64,000 bases of DNA from an uncultured Clostridia bacterium (GCA_944384825.1 CALWUT010000006.1:62001-126000), one strand, 5' to 3'; shown: positions 9,246 through 18,902, counted from the stretch's first letter. The notes: generated by a model from the letters alone, not told the origin. A program made the numbers and translations.

Positions 9246-10784
9246 TTGTACAAGGCTCTTTATAGAAAGTGGAGACCTAAAACATTCGATGACGTGGTCG
9301 GACAATCTCATATTACTGAAATCTTAAAAAAAGAGGTATCTTCCAATAGGATATCTCACGCATATTTATTTACCGGTTCTAGGGGAGTAGGAAAAACCAC
9401 TTGTGCAAAAATTCTGGCACGAGCGGCAAATTGCGAATCTCCTATACTTGGAAATCCATGCGGAAACTGCACTATATGTAAAAGTACAGAGTTAGAAAAT
9501 GAACTTGATATTGTAGAAATAGACGCTGCAAGCAACAATGGTGTGGAAAATATCCGTGAAATGCGTGAAGAGCTTATATTTACACCATCGAGATGTAAAT
9601 ACCGAGTATATATTGTTGATGAAGTTCACATGCTTTCCATAGGAGCATTCAATGCATTTTTGAAAACTTTGGAGGAACCTCCAAACCATGTAATATTTAT
9701 TTTAGCAACTACGGAAGTTCATAAACTTCCTTTAACAATTATCTCACGCTGTCAAAAATTTGGATTTTACAGAATATCTTCTGATGAAATATATAATAGA
9801 TTGAAATATGTCTGTGATAAAGAAAATATAGAGATTGAAGATTCAGCTGCTAAATTAATTGCTGCTGCTTCCGATGGAGCAATGAGAGACGCTTTATCAA
9901 TTTTAGATCAATGTTATAATACGTGTAATGGTAAAATTGAAGAAATCTTTGTAAAAAAAGTTTTAGGGATTGCAAGTGAGGATTTTACCGAACGTCTTGC
10001 AAAACTACTTCTGTCAGCTGATTCTCCGGAAGCTCTAAAGTACATTGATAAATTATATAATGAGTCGAAGAATATGGTTAGACTTTGCGAAGAAATAACC
10101 AAATACTTCCGTAATATAATGGTGGATAAAATTACAGATGATTCTAAAAGTTCCAGTAATGACATAATTAAAAATACTGATTTGAAAGATATACTTTATT
10201 GTCTTGAAGTTCTTCAAAACGCTTATAAAAATATTTCACTTGGAACAAATGAAAAGTTAGAACTGGAAATAGCAGCAGTAAAAATTTGTTATCACTTTTT
10301 AAATTTTAAAAGGGGAAAAAACAATTTATCGGAAAAAAGTTCAAACAAATCTTATTTATCCAGTGAGATATCCGAAAATATTTCTGCAAAATTTTGTGAT
10401 GAAATTAAAAATTCAATTTCAAATGATGAAGAAGTATTAAAAGAATGGTATAATGTACTTGAGGAAATTAAAAAAGAAAGCAACCTAAAACCGCTTTACT
10501 TATCTTTAAAAGACTCATCTGCTTATGAAAGAGGAAATTACATTTTGATAAAATGCAGCAACTCATTAGCATTTGAAATATTAAGAAAACCTGAGTACAG
10601 AGCAAACTTAAAAAAGTCTATTCATAAAGTATTAGGAAAACCTTACAGTATTGGGCCATATGAAGCAAAGCCCAAGAATAATAAAGAACTTAAAGCAGGT
10701 TCTAATTTAATTGATTCATTTATAAAAAAAGCTATTTCCAATGATATAAAGGTTATAATAAATGAGGAGGAACATGAAAAATGA
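9246..10784 (+). CDS. dnaX: DNA polymerase III subunit gamma/tau
   Basis: DnaX is the ATPase of the clamp loader. I place the start at TTG 9246, seven bases after AGGGGAG (9232-9238), because the protein then begins with the family sequence LYKALYRKWRP; the frame also runs upstream through the SRP RNA but that part is not coding. Walker A GSRGVGKTT is near residue 44, the zinc-finger cysteines at about 62-79, DEVHM near 123 and the SRC arginine motif near 165. At 512 residues it is somewhat shorter than B. subtilis DnaX, with a reduced C-terminal tau region. It overlaps ybaB by 4 bases. Confidence 0.95.
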   Translation: MYKALYRKWRPKTFDDVVGQSHITEILKKEVSSNRISHAYLFTGSRGVGKTTCAKILARAANCESPILGNPCGNCTICKSTELENELDIVEIDAASNNGVENIREMREELIFTPSRCKYRVYIVDEVHMLSIGAFNAFLKTLEEPPNHVIFILATTEVHKLPLTIISRCQKFGFYRISSDEIYNRLKYVCDKENIEIEDSAAKLIAAASDGAMRDALSILDQCYNTCNGKIEEIFVKKVLGIASEDFTERLAKLLLSADSPEALKYIDKLYNESKNMVRLCEEITKYFRNIMVDKITDDSKSSSNDIIKNTDLKDILYCLEVLQNAYKNISLGTNEKLELEIAAVKICYHFLNFKRGKNNLSEKSSNKSYLSSEISENISAKFCDEIKNSISNDEEVLKEWYNVLEEIKKESNLKPLYLSLKDSSAYERGNYILIKCSNSLAFEILRKPEYRANLKKSIHKVLGKPYSIGPYEAKPKNNKELKAGSNLIDSFIKKAISNDIKVIINEEEHEK

Positions 10785-11128
10785 AAGTAAGATTACCAGG
10801 TGGAAAAGGATCAGGAATGAATAGTATGCAACAATTGATGCGCCAAGCACAGAAAACTCAGGAGGAAATAGAAAAAGCTTCTACAGAACTTGAAGCCAAA
10901 GAGTATAGTGCTACTGCAGGAGGAGAAGCTGTAAAAGTAACCATATCAGGCAAAATGGAAGTTTCAAAAATAGAAATTACTCCGGAAGTAGTAAGTCCGG
11001 AAGACGTTGAAATGCTTTCCGATATGATAAAAGCAGCAATAAACGAAGCTATAAAGAAAGCAAAAAATGAAAAGGATTCAGTAATGGAATCTATTTCAGG
11101 ACAAATGAATTTACCGGGGATTTTTTAG
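10781..11128 (+). CDS. YbaB/EbfC nucleoid-associated protein
   Basis: This 115-residue protein belongs to the YbaB/EbfC family of dimeric DNA-binding proteins. It has the usual N-terminal Gly/Met/Gln-rich helix (MNSMQQLMRQAQKTQEEI), the central beta segment and the conserved C-terminal helix ending in an LPGIF-type tail. The start overlaps the dnaX stop (ATGA) and recR follows one base after its stop, giving the classical dnaX-ybaB-recR operon. Confidence 0.93.
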   Translation: MKVRLPGGKGSGMNSMQQLMRQAQKTQEEIEKASTELEAKEYSATAGGEAVKVTISGKMEVSKIEITPEVVSPEDVEMLSDMIKAAINEAIKKAKNEKDSVMESISGQMNLPGIF

Positions 11129-11129
11129 T

Positions 11130-11735
11130 ATGTGGAAAAATGGAAGTGTATATTTATTAAAGCTTACAGAGCACTTTGAAAGATTACCGGGAATAGGCAA
11201 AAAAACTGCTCAAAAGCTTGCATATTCAGTTTTAAAAATGCCTAAAGAAACAGTAGAGTCATTTGCAAAGTCTATGTTGGAAGCACAAGAAAAAGTTCAT
11301 TACTGCTCTAACTGTTATAGCTTTACTGATAAAGAATTATGTAGTATTTGCTCTGATAAAACCAGAGATGAGTCAATTATTTGCGTAGTTGAAGATACAA
11401 AAGATTTAGAAGCAATAGAAAATACATGTGAGTTTAAGGGTATTTATCACGTTTTACATGGTGTAATTTCTCCTTTAAATGGTATTGGGCCAGAAGAAAT
11501 ACGGGTTTCCGAACTAATAGAAAGACTTAAAAATTCTAAAGTGAAAGAAGTCATTATGGCTACTAATCCTACTGTTGAAGGTGAAGCTACTTCTATGTAT
11601 ATTTCGAAATTAATTAGGAATCCTGAAATCAAAGTTACCAGATTGGCTTATGGTGTTCCGGTAGGCGCATCGCTTGAATATGCGGATGAGGTTACTCTTT
11701 CACGTGCATTGCTAGGAAGAAATGGAATTGCTTAA
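11130..11735 (+). CDS. recR: Recombination mediator RecR
   Basis: RecR works with RecF and RecO to load RecA on gapped DNA. The 201 residues contain the helix-hairpin-helix LPGIGKKTAQKLA (near 19-31), a C4 zinc finger (HYCSNCYSF and LCSICSD, near 56-74) and a TOPRIM domain (CVVEDTKDLEAIE, then MATNPTVEGEATSMY). Length and motif order are typical. It is the last gene of the dnaX operon and is followed by a convergent lipoprotein gene. Confidence 0.96.
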   Translation: MWKNGSVYLLKLTEHFERLPGIGKKTAQKLAYSVLKMPKETVESFAKSMLEAQEKVHYCSNCYSFTDKELCSICSDKTRDESIICVVEDTKDLEAIENTCEFKGIYHVLHGVISPLNGIGPEEIRVSELIERLKNSKVKEVIMATNPTVEGEATSMYISKLIRNPEIKVTRLAYGVPVGASLEYADEVTLSRALLGRNGIA

Positions 11736-11805
11736 TGCCTAATATAATTAAAGATTTATTAAATAAAGTTTTTCTCTTATCAAGCTATTTACAATTATAC
11801 TTGGT

Positions 11806-12681
11806 TTAAAAAATCGGTTTTAATTCAAGACCGACTTTTTTAGTTTGATCAGTTGTTGCGTACTTTTCAATAGCTAGGTCAAAATCTTGTTTAGTAATTG
11901 GTTTATTAGCATCGAGTCCAATTTCCGTATTGGAATAGAAATAATGAGTATCATATAGCTTAACCGGTACATCAGCGGCATAATAGGGGTAAGTTTTACC
12001 TGTTTCACTTTCATCATAAACATATATTTCGTCAACAGACAATCCTCTTGTATCTTCTGCAAAATCCTGTAACAATGCCAGTTCCATTTTACAATATACT
12101 CCGCCAGGAGCATATGAACATATATAAATTATACTCTCGTCTTCATTGCCCTCAGGAATTGATTTATATAGGTATCCATGATGTCTTTCCCAATAATGAT
12201 CCACTAGCCTTGGAGTGCCATCTTTAGCTATTGTATAAATTGCTTGAATGGTATAATCGTTTAAAAGCAGAATTAATTCAGGTGTGCCATCGTTATTTAT
12301 ATCCTTTAATGCATAGCAAGCTTCTTGTCTTAGGTCTCTTTTTTCTCTATCCTTTAAATAATTAAAATGGGAGATTAAATATGCCCATGGCTGTTCCATC
12401 CATTCTTCCTCATCCTCATCGCCTTTTAAACTTCCGTCAGAAATAGCAGTTATAAATTTTCTATGTTTTTCTATAATATCTTTATAAGGCTTGACTTCCT
12501 CATTTTGTGATTCACTTTCATTATTTTGAGTATGTGTTTGAGATTCACTACTTTGGTTAGTTGATTGCTCTTGTCCATTTGTAGTATTGGTAGTATTATT
12601 TATATTTCCACATCCGACCAATGAACAGGATAAAAGCAAAGGAAATACCTTAACCAAAGATTTTAATTTCTTTTTCATCAT
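11806..12681 (-). CDS. Lipoprotein of unknown function with a calcium-like DxNNDG motif
   Basis: The 291-residue product starts with a lipoprotein signal ending in SLVGC (lipobox), followed by a Thr/Asn/Ser/Gln-rich linker of about 45 residues. The mature domain contains DINNDGTPELILLL, a motif seen in FG-GAP/VCBS or EF-hand-like secreted proteins where acidic residues may hold calcium. The same motif appears in the lipoprotein at 36509-37018, so the two may be distant relatives. No enzymatic motif was seen. It is a single gene with AGGAGG-type upstream spacing. Confidence 0.7.
   Translation of the reverse strand: MMKKKLKSLVKVFPLLLSCSLVGCGNINNTTNTTNGQEQSTNQSSESQTHTQNNESESQNEEVKPYKDIIEKHRKFITAISDGSLKGDEDEEEWMEQPWAYLISHFNYLKDREKRDLRQEACYALKDINNDGTPELILLLNDYTIQAIYTIAKDGTPRLVDHYWERHHGYLYKSIPEGNEDESIIYICSYAPGGVYCKMELALLQDFAEDTRGLSVDEIYVYDESETGKTYPYYAADVPVKLYDTHYFYSNTEIGLDANKPITKQDFDLAIEKYATTDQTKKVGLELKPIF
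11811..11838 (+). terminator. Possible terminator of the dnaX-ybaB-recR operon
   Basis: A short stem (TCGGT/ACCGA) with flanking A and T runs lies inside the 3' end of the convergent gene. The stem is weak, so this is a tentative call. Confidence 0.35.
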
Positions 12682-12775
12682 ATATATTCCTCCTATCAGT
12701 TTTAAGTCGCAACTTTATTGCATCATATACCTATATTTTTTACAAAAAACATTTTTATTTAATTAAATTGTATCC

Positions 12776-12811
12776 AAAAAATTAAAAATCACAGCTTGTA
12801 AAAGCTGTGAT
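12776..12811 (-). terminator. Intrinsic terminator of yajC
   Basis: On the - strand a 10-base stem (ATCACAGCTT with AAGCTGTGAT, 12788-12811) is followed by a T-rich run. It lies just downstream of yajC. Confidence 0.85.
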
Positions 12812-12826
12812 CATTATTAAACCATT

Positions 12827-13138
12827 TTATTTTGATTGATTTTTTTGAGAGTTTGTAGCTGCTATTGCCCATTTCTTAATACGAATTTTGTCTGACGCTG
12901 TTTCCAAAACCAAAGAATCGGATTCTTCTTTTATGCTTACGACTTTTCCTATTATTCCGCCTATAGTAGTAATTTCATCACCTATTTCTATTGATTTACG
13001 CATTTCTTCTTCCTGTTTTCTTTTTTTCTGTTGGGGTCTAAAAAGCAAAAAATACATTCCTCCTATTACCACCGCGTAAACCATCAAGGTACTTAATAAT
13101 TGACCCGATATTCCCAAATTTGATAAAAATTCTAGCAT
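12827..13138 (-). CDS. yajC: Preprotein translocase accessory subunit YajC
   Basis: This 103-residue protein has one membrane helix (about residues 14-32) followed by the hallmark FRPQQKKRKQ and the soluble motif IGDEITTIGGIIGKV. YajC associates with SecDF at the Sec translocon. Length is typical, and GGAGG precedes the ATG. It stands alone between its terminator and the tRNA region instead of next to tgt or secDF. Confidence 0.93.
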   Translation of the reverse strand: MLEFLSNLGISGQLLSTLMVYAVVIGGMYFLLFRPQQKKRKQEEEMRKSIEIGDEITTIGGIIGKVVSIKEESDSLVLETASDKIRIKKWAIAATNSQKNQSK

Positions 13139-13369
13139 TATTTGAAACCTCCAATTGTTTTAATATCAATTAAAAAGCCTTACTTAATAATTAAAGAAAT
13201 TTATTAAATACTATCATTTTAATTATACTATATTATTTAACTAATTTTCAACTAAATTGGTAAAATATTGAAATGTTCACAAAATACTAATTGTAAATCA
13301 AATTATTTGGATATTATATAGAAAATTAACGCCAAAAGTAAATTTAATCAAAAAAATCAAAAATTGTAC

Positions 13370-13398
13370 TTGACAAATAATATTTAAGAAGTTATAAT
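13370..13398 (+). promoter_or_regulatory. Sigma-A promoter of initiator tRNA
   Basis: TTGACA at 13370-13375 and TATAAT at 13393-13398 are perfect hexamers with a 17-base spacer, ending 22 bases ahead of the tRNA. Confidence 0.9.
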
Positions 13399-13420
13399 AC
13401 TTATAAATGATTCAAGATGT

Positions 13421-13497
<77 letters not shown>

Positions 13498-13635
13498 ATA
13501 TTAAGTTTAAGCATTGTTGTAAAGCTTAATAAGCTGGTTTTACAGCATTGTTTTTTGTATAAATCAAGTATTTACAGTAATTTAAAATAACAGTTAATTA
13601 ACTTATTTGATGTAAATAATATTTTCAAAAATTTA

Positions 13636-13663
13636 TTGACAAAATAATAATAATCAATATAAT
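13636..13663 (+). promoter_or_regulatory. Sigma-A promoter of tRNA-Leu(GAG)
   Basis: TTGACA at 13636-13641 and TATAAT at 13658-13663 with a 16-base spacer stand 20 bases ahead of the tRNA. Confidence 0.85.
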
Positions 13664-13683
13664 GAATGTTAGAGTAAAATTTT

Positions 13684-13768
13684 GCGGTCATGCTGGAATC
13701 GGCAGACAGGCATGTTTGAGGGGCATGTGTTGAAAGACGTGTGGGTTCAAGTCCCACTGACCGCACCA
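13684..13768 (+). tRNA. tRNA-Leu (GAG)
   Basis: The 85-base gene has a 7-bp acceptor stem (GCGGTCA/TGACCGC), the long variable arm of class II tRNAs, anticodon GAG and an encoded CCA. It has its own promoter and terminator. Confidence 0.94.
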
Positions 13769-13778
13769 GCTACAAAGC

Positions 13779-13806
13779 TCCTAGTGGTTTCCACTAGGAT
13801 TTTTTA
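13779..13806 (+). terminator. Intrinsic terminator after tRNA-Leu(GAG)
   Basis: A 9-base stem (TCCTAGTGG with CCACTAGGA, TTT loop) is followed by six Ts, 11 bases after the tRNA. Confidence 0.92.
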
Positions 13807-13938
13807 TTGTTATATTTTAAAAAATATATAAATTAACAATTTTAAGAAATATATTAAAAGACCTTGGATTTAATTTATAAATAAGTTATAATTTAATTAA
13901 TGTGGTTCATAAAATTAAAAAATTTAGGAGGACAATTA

Positions 13939-14684
13939 ATGAACAAAAAAGTCATATTTAAAGTTCTATCAGGTTTTTTGGCTACAGTACAGTTAAGTAG
14001 TTGTTCTGCTAATGTATCTGCGGATTCTGAAAGTGAGAAAAATATAGAAAAAATCAAAGTAAACATTATCAGTATATCAAAAACGCAGCACTACTACCGT
14101 TAAAAGGTGCATGGTGGTTTACAAAGGCCAACCTTAAAGCATTAGGTATAATAGTGGTTGATGTTGTTACGTTAGTTTCTGGAAGTACATTATATACACA
14201 AACTGAACATTTTGCATTAAAATTATTATGCAAATTAAAAAAGGAATCCGGTTACAAATACGAAGTTAACAAAAATTATCTTCCGGAATTTGAAGAATTA
14301 CTAGGAGAAGGACATAACGAAATTGCTGCAAAGGAAGCCTTTGAATTTTTTGAAAGTCATTTTATTTATAAAGGTATTAATGAAAGATCCTTTGAGGACT
14401 TTCTTCAATATACTAGCCTAAGAAGGCACATTCGTATTCATCAAGAAAATGTAGATGTTTTGGCTGGCAATACCATAGAACCTAAATGTTTACCTTATAT
14501 TGTTTTCGGTTCATATGGAGTCGGTATTGAGGATGAAATCAATTTCCTTAAAAATTTTGAGAAACAAATTCAAAAAAATATGATAGCAAGCGGAAATACC
14601 CAACCCGATGATGATAATTTTTGGTTCAGACTCATGGCTAGAGTTATAGATAGAAAGAGATTTTTAGAAGGATGTAAGAAATAA
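13939..14684 (+). pseudogene. Frame-split lipoprotein-like gene of unknown function
   Basis: A good start (ATG 13939, GGAGG seven bases upstream) begins a lipoprotein-like signal (LATVQLSSC) but this frame stops at 14101-14103. Another + strand frame, open from 14001 to 14684, continues with a plausible protein: GAWWFTKANL, a hydrophobic LGIIVVDVVTLV segment and about 170 further residues. The frames overlap over 103 bases that include several A runs, so a one-base slip at an A run would join them into a protein of about 245 residues. I see no relative I can name. It may be a mutation, a sequencing slip or programmed frameshifting. Confidence 0.6.
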
Positions 14685-14702
14685 AAATAATTTACTACGT
14701 CT

Positions 14703-14733
14703 AGGAAAAGAACTTTAAACCGGTTCTTTTCCT
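14703..14733. terminator. Hairpin between convergent genes
   Basis: An 11-base stem (AGGAAAAGAAC with GTTCTTTTCCT) overlaps the 3' end of the gerC gene. It lacks a clean T run in either direction, so it may block transcription only weakly. Confidence 0.45.
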
Positions 14734-15818
14734 GTTGCTTTTAACTTTACGTCCTGAGAAACCTTATATTCTAAGTTAGGTAAAATTTTATTCCATTCAC
14801 TTTCGATTTTTTTAAAATAACTTGGGTAGGTGTTCCTAAGAATTTTGCTAAACTCAAAAACATCTATTCCTAATTTTAAAGTCTTATTTATAACATCACT
14901 ACAAATATTTCCTAGCTTATTTGATAATTTTTTCTCAACTACTTCACTTATACTTTCAAAACTATGGGTATAAAAATTTTTATCAAGCGAAAATGTAGAT
15001 GCAATTATATCTAAGTTTATATAAAACTTTAGTACTTCGCTATTTTGAACTTCCGCATTAATTTTGGGTACAACCTTATCAATAATACAGGTAACGTCAC
15101 CGCATTCCTCAGAATTCAAAGTGCATGATCCAAAATTCGGAACTCCTTTTAAAATCATAAATCCAAAAGCTTCTTCACCTTCTAAAAAATCTATCAAATG
15201 GTCTTCCTTAAATATTCCAACTCCTTTTAAATGAATGCTTTTTATTCCATTTTTATCTTCAACTTCTAACCAAGCACTCCAAGGATCAGTTTTAGTATTT
15301 TTAAGATTAGAAACAAAATGCAATACATCTGAATTTAATTCAATCGGCACTAAATCATGTATGTTTTTAGACTTTAAAAACTTTTCGCCTGATTTGATTT
15401 TTATTACTTCCGACGCGTTACCTTTAGATACGCAAATTTGAACTTTAGGACGCGTCTCGCAATGTCTGACAAAAAAATCTATAAAATTACTTACTCCTGA
15501 CTTAGCTGCTTCTTCACCTAAAATAAGTACTAAATTTTGAGAATATACCGGTCGTAAACTGGTTTGCTTTGAAATATTATCCAAAGCTTCCATTACTGAA
15601 ATGCCTTCTACTTCCATTAATTTAATACTAGGTTCATCTTCATTCATTGGATTTTGAAAATCTAATGCTTGCACAGCTACTTTATAAATTTCATCATTTC
15701 GATCTATACTTACTCCCTGGACAATCAATTTTTGATGAAGCTGTTGTTGTTCTGAGCATCCGCTCAATAAGGTAACTACGCATATTAGGAGTCCTGTCAA
15801 TATCAATTTACGATTCAA
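14715..15818 (-). CDS. Spore germination lipoprotein, GerAC family
   Basis: This 367-residue protein is the third subunit of a GerA-type germinant receptor. It begins with a lipoprotein signal (lipobox LLSGC near residue 21) and continues with the Ger(x)C fold: early KLIVQGVSIDRN, central motifs around ISVMEALDNIS, and a C-terminal domain with YKKIESEWN-like spacing. Receptors of this type sit in the inner spore membrane and respond to amino acids or sugars. The gene overlaps the permease gene by 11 bases, so all three subunits are co-translated. Confidence 0.9.
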   Translation of the reverse strand: MNRKLILTGLLICVVTLLSGCSEQQQLHQKLIVQGVSIDRNDEIYKVAVQALDFQNPMNEDEPSIKLMEVEGISVMEALDNISKQTSLRPVYSQNLVLILGEEAAKSGVSNFIDFFVRHCETRPKVQICVSKGNASEVIKIKSGEKFLKSKNIHDLVPIELNSDVLHFVSNLKNTKTDPWSAWLEVEDKNGIKSIHLKGVGIFKEDHLIDFLEGEEAFGFMILKGVPNFGSCTLNSEECGDVTCIIDKVVPKINAEVQNSEVLKFYINLDIIASTFSLDKNFYTHSFESISEVVEKKLSNKLGNICSDVINKTLKLGIDVFEFSKILRNTYPSYFKKIESEWNKILPNLEYKVSQDVKLKATGKEPV

Positions 15819-16899
15819 AAATTTTTTCCTCCTTACTAAGTTTCCTTTTCTTTAAGAATATTAACACCAATGGAATGATTACAACATTAAAAATTAAAAA
15901 GAAAAATAAAAACTCAGTTATGAAAGTTCCTCTTAGAAGACTGAAATTTCCTATAAAGAATGTAGAGATAGAAAGTATTACGCTAAACCCTAAAATGAAT
16001 CTTCTTCGTATTTTTTCTCCCCATATTTTTTTTACACCTTCTGATGCAAGAAGCAAAAATAAAGAGGTCTTTAAAAAGATTCCGCAAATCCAGATGCCTA
16101 AATATAAAGAATCCAGATGCCTAAAAGATCCAAATTTTCCTATGCTTGCAGCAGTATAAACAGGAAAAAGCTGAGTGTCTGCAAAATCGCCCATAGTCCC
16201 TACAACCAACATTATAACCAAAGCAAAAGATAAATAAACTCCTATATTCCATATAATAATTCCTCTTAACTTACTCCCACACGCCATCGGAAGCAATAAT
16301 CCCATAGCTACAATACACGAACTTTGAGAAATCATATATAAAGTGCCTTCAGCTACAGACTCATATCCATTATACATAAGCGGCTTGAAATTTATTGTTT
16401 CGATACTTGAAAATAAAGAAATACTTAAAAATATAAGTGAACATACTGTAGCTACAATTATAAAAGTAGAAGTACGACTTAACGCTTCTAATCCCTTATA
16501 AGCACCGTAGCATGAAGATAATAAAAGAAATATCGAAAGAAGAGAAATAGAAATAGGAGGATTTATAGCATTAGAAATAAAATTGTCAAATATAGTAAGT
16601 GTATGGAGAGTAACTACAAGATAGTAGACTACATAAATTAAAATAAATATATATCCGTACTTTCCCATTAAATCTCGTAAATTATCAAAAACATTCATTT
16701 TGTTATCCATTTTAAAAAGTTTGTAAATAGGTAAAACAAGTAAAAAAGTTAAAATAAAAGATATACCAGCTGAAATTAAATGATCCCAAATATCTGAGTC
16801 TCCAATGAGTAAAGTTCCGTACGTCATCGTTACTACCATACGACTTACAAAAAGCATTGCAAACATCTGTCCCACAGAGATACAAGGTCTTTTTTCCAT
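15808..16899 (-). CDS. Spore germination permease, GerAB family
   Basis: The 363-residue product has about ten hydrophobic segments and begins with the family pattern of an early cytosolic motif (ISVGQMFAMLFVSRM). GerAB proteins resemble APC amino-acid permeases and are thought to bind the germinant. It lies between the gerA-like gene (11 bases upstream) and the gerC-like gene (11-base overlap). Start is supported by GGAG-like purines before the ATG. The germinant cannot be predicted from the sequence. Confidence 0.92.
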   Translation of the reverse strand: MEKRPCISVGQMFAMLFVSRMVVTMTYGTLLIGDSDIWDHLISAGISFILTFLLVLPIYKLFKMDNKMNVFDNLRDLMGKYGYIFILIYVVYYLVVTLHTLTIFDNFISNAINPPISISLLSIFLLLSSCYGAYKGLEALSRTSTFIIVATVCSLIFLSISLFSSIETINFKPLMYNGYESVAEGTLYMISQSSCIVAMGLLLPMACGSKLRGIIIWNIGVYLSFALVIMLVVGTMGDFADTQLFPVYTAASIGKFGSFRHLDSLYLGIWICGIFLKTSLFLLLASEGVKKIWGEKIRRRFILGFSVILSISTFFIGNFSLLRGTFITEFLFFFLIFNVVIIPLVLIFLKKRKLSKEEKIFES

Positions 16900-16910
16900 A
16901 ACCGCTTCTC

Positions 16911-18452
16911 CTATCTTCTATCGTTTTTATCTCTGACTTCCGATCCCGGAAGATCTTGAACTCTAATTCTCTTTTTAGCAAGAAAACTCCATCCGCTTCT
17001 TACTAAAACATCTCTCATAGCAAAAATATTAAATGGTGCTAAAGGAGAAGTAAATGGCACGCCGTAACTGTTTTTAGAACATATGTTTACAAGAACTACT
17101 GTAAATAATATCATTATTCCCCAAATTCCCAGCAGCCCTCCCACAACTATAAAAGCAAATTTTAAAATTGAAATAGGTTCGTAAAGATTAGGAATAACAT
17201 ATGAGGAAATAGCCGTAAGTGCTACTACCATAAGAGTAGGTCCGCCTATTAATCCTGAACTTACAGCAGTTTCTCCTATAACTAACGCTCCAACTATACT
17301 GACTGCATGACCTAAAGGTCTGGGAATACGCAAACCGGCCTCCCTCATAATCTCATATATCAGATGAATTAAAATAGTCTCAAGCATTAGCGAAAATGGA
17401 GTTGTTCCCACCGCCAATGCTATTTTGCTTAAAATCGGTCCAGGAAGAATTTCAGGATTAAATGTACTTATTCCTACATAAAGTCCCGGAAGTAAAGTAG
17501 ATAATAAAAATGCTGCATATTTGAGCCACCTTGTAAAAGTTGCAAAATACGGATGCATTGCATAGTCATCTAAATGCTGGAAATATTCAACAAAAAGATA
17601 TGGTACGATTAAAGCATTTGGAGTCCCATCAATAAGCACGGCTATTCGTCCTTCAGAAATTTTTCCGCATACCGTATCCGGACGTTCAGTCATTCCTACT
17701 CCGCTAAATAGTGAAAAATCTCCTTGATCCTCTAAATAGGGAATAATGTAGCCGGATTCCATAATAGACTCCAAATTCACTTGCGAAAGTTTTTCCCTAA
17801 CTTTACTAAGTATTTCCTTGGATACTTTACCATCTAAATAACATAGACATACCGACGTTTTGCTTACACTCCCTATTTGAGTAAGTTCAAATTTTAAATC
17901 TGTACTTTTAAGTCTTCTGCGGATTAACGTCATATTAATCATAAGGGGTTCTACAAATCCTTCTCTCGATCCCCTTTGCATAACTTCGGATGAAGGTTCC
18001 GAAATAGACCTGAAACTAAATCCTTGCACGCCTAAAGACAGCATACAATCGCAGCCGTCCATCGCAAATAACGCAAACCCCGACATTATCATATTAAAAG
18101 CATCATCATAATTTGAAACTTGAAGCTGGTCGCACGCCGCTACAATATTATCTCTTATATATTCATATTTTTCTTTATTTGTTGAACCTTCAATTTTAGC
18201 TTGCACAATAGGAAAAATAACGCTATTAGTAAGAGTATTTTTATCTACCATCCCTCCAATAGTTATAAAGGCACTGGGCACGTCTTGAATATTTAAATAT
18301 TTAATTGATAAATCTGCAGTCTTTCCGAATTCTCTTTTAAAGAATTCTATATTTTCAGATAAGGATTTAGATAAAAAACCTCTACTCTTTGGCTGAGGTT
18401 TTTGATTTTTTCCATGTATATATACATCCATAAAGTGCTTTATATATCCCAT
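16911..18452 (-). CDS. Spore germination protein, GerAA family
   Basis: At 513 residues this is a standard GerA subunit: a large N-terminal hydrophilic domain (including DGTPNALIVPYLFVEYFQ near 270) followed by about five membrane helices from residue 300 on, with conserved stretches such as GLYVGISTFNPEILP and EILIHLIYEIMREAG-type sequence. GerA subunits form an ion channel that opens on germinant binding. It is the first gene of the gerA-gerB-gerC operon. Such operons are normally forespore-specific; I did not find a convincing sigma-G promoter. Confidence 0.94.
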   Translation of the reverse strand: MGYIKHFMDVYIHGKNQKPQPKSRGFLSKSLSENIEFFKREFGKTADLSIKYLNIQDVPSAFITIGGMVDKNTLTNSVIFPIVQAKIEGSTNKEKYEYIRDNIVAACDQLQVSNYDDAFNMIMSGFALFAMDGCDCMLSLGVQGFSFRSISEPSSEVMQRGSREGFVEPLMINMTLIRRRLKSTDLKFELTQIGSVSKTSVCLCYLDGKVSKEILSKVREKLSQVNLESIMESGYIIPYLEDQGDFSLFSGVGMTERPDTVCGKISEGRIAVLIDGTPNALIVPYLFVEYFQHLDDYAMHPYFATFTRWLKYAAFLLSTLLPGLYVGISTFNPEILPGPILSKIALAVGTTPFSLMLETILIHLIYEIMREAGLRIPRPLGHAVSIVGALVIGETAVSSGLIGGPTLMVVALTAISSYVIPNLYEPISILKFAFIVVGGLLGIWGIMILFTVVLVNICSKNSYGVPFTSPLAPFNIFAMRDVLVRSGWSFLAKKRIRVQDLPGSEVRDKNDRR

Positions 18453-18555
18453 TCATAGCCACTTCCCTATTTTTACTATGTAAACTCTAACTTTTTTAGC
18501 TTTACATATCTATTAATTTCCAAATTTTCCGCAACTATACATTATGGGCACTATA

Positions 18556-18597
18556 TTAAAATAAAAATATCTTGCAGCATTAAAACTACAAGATATC
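18556..18597 (-). terminator. Intrinsic terminator after the small hydrophobic protein gene
   Basis: On the - strand the stem ATATCTTG/CAAGATAT (18568-18597) closes a 14-base loop and is followed by a T-rich tract. Confidence 0.8.
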
Positions 18598-18617
18598 ATC
18601 TTAAATTTTTTGTTTTA

Positions 18618-18902
18618 TTAATTAGCATTTGGGTCTTTCGCCAAAACAAATGGAATTCCTTCACGTCTCACTTTAAGGAGCATTTCTCCACTGTGACGTG
18701 TTGTATTTTTTACGTTGCCAATTATTTCTTGTACGTCTCTATAGTTTATATTTTGTCCAACTCTAGTACATTCATCTGCGAGGTTTTGAACTGATGAAAG
18801 CACTTCACATGCTTTCCAGCAAACACCAACAACGGATACAGTAACGGTAATCAAACATCCTGCTTTTACAACATCAAATACATTTATATTTTCATTACTC
18901 AT
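18618..18902 (-). CDS. Small hydrophobic protein, partner of the Nif11-leader AAA+ gene
   Basis: I do not recognise this 94-residue protein. The start is ATG 18902, seven bases after AGGAGG; the ATG six bases earlier is too close to that site. One hydrophobic segment (about residues 13-32, AGCLITVTVSVVGVCW) is followed by a hydrophilic helical tail. The gene lies 79 bases after the AAA+ gene on the same strand and ahead of a terminator, so the two form a likely two-gene unit. An immunity, chaperone or membrane-adaptor role is conceivable but unsupported. Confidence 0.6.
   Translation of the reverse strand: MSNENINVFDVVKAGCLITVTVSVVGVCWKACEVLSSVQNLADECTRVGQNINYRDVQEIIGNVKNTTRHSGEMLLKVRREGIPFVLAKDPNAN

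Noticed and set aside
13572-13766. A 64-residue ORF antisense to tRNA-Leu(GAG)
   Set aside because: It is the complement of the tRNA plus AT-rich spacer; its RSVGLEPTRLSTHAP-type sequence is a well-known false ORF over tRNA-Leu genes.
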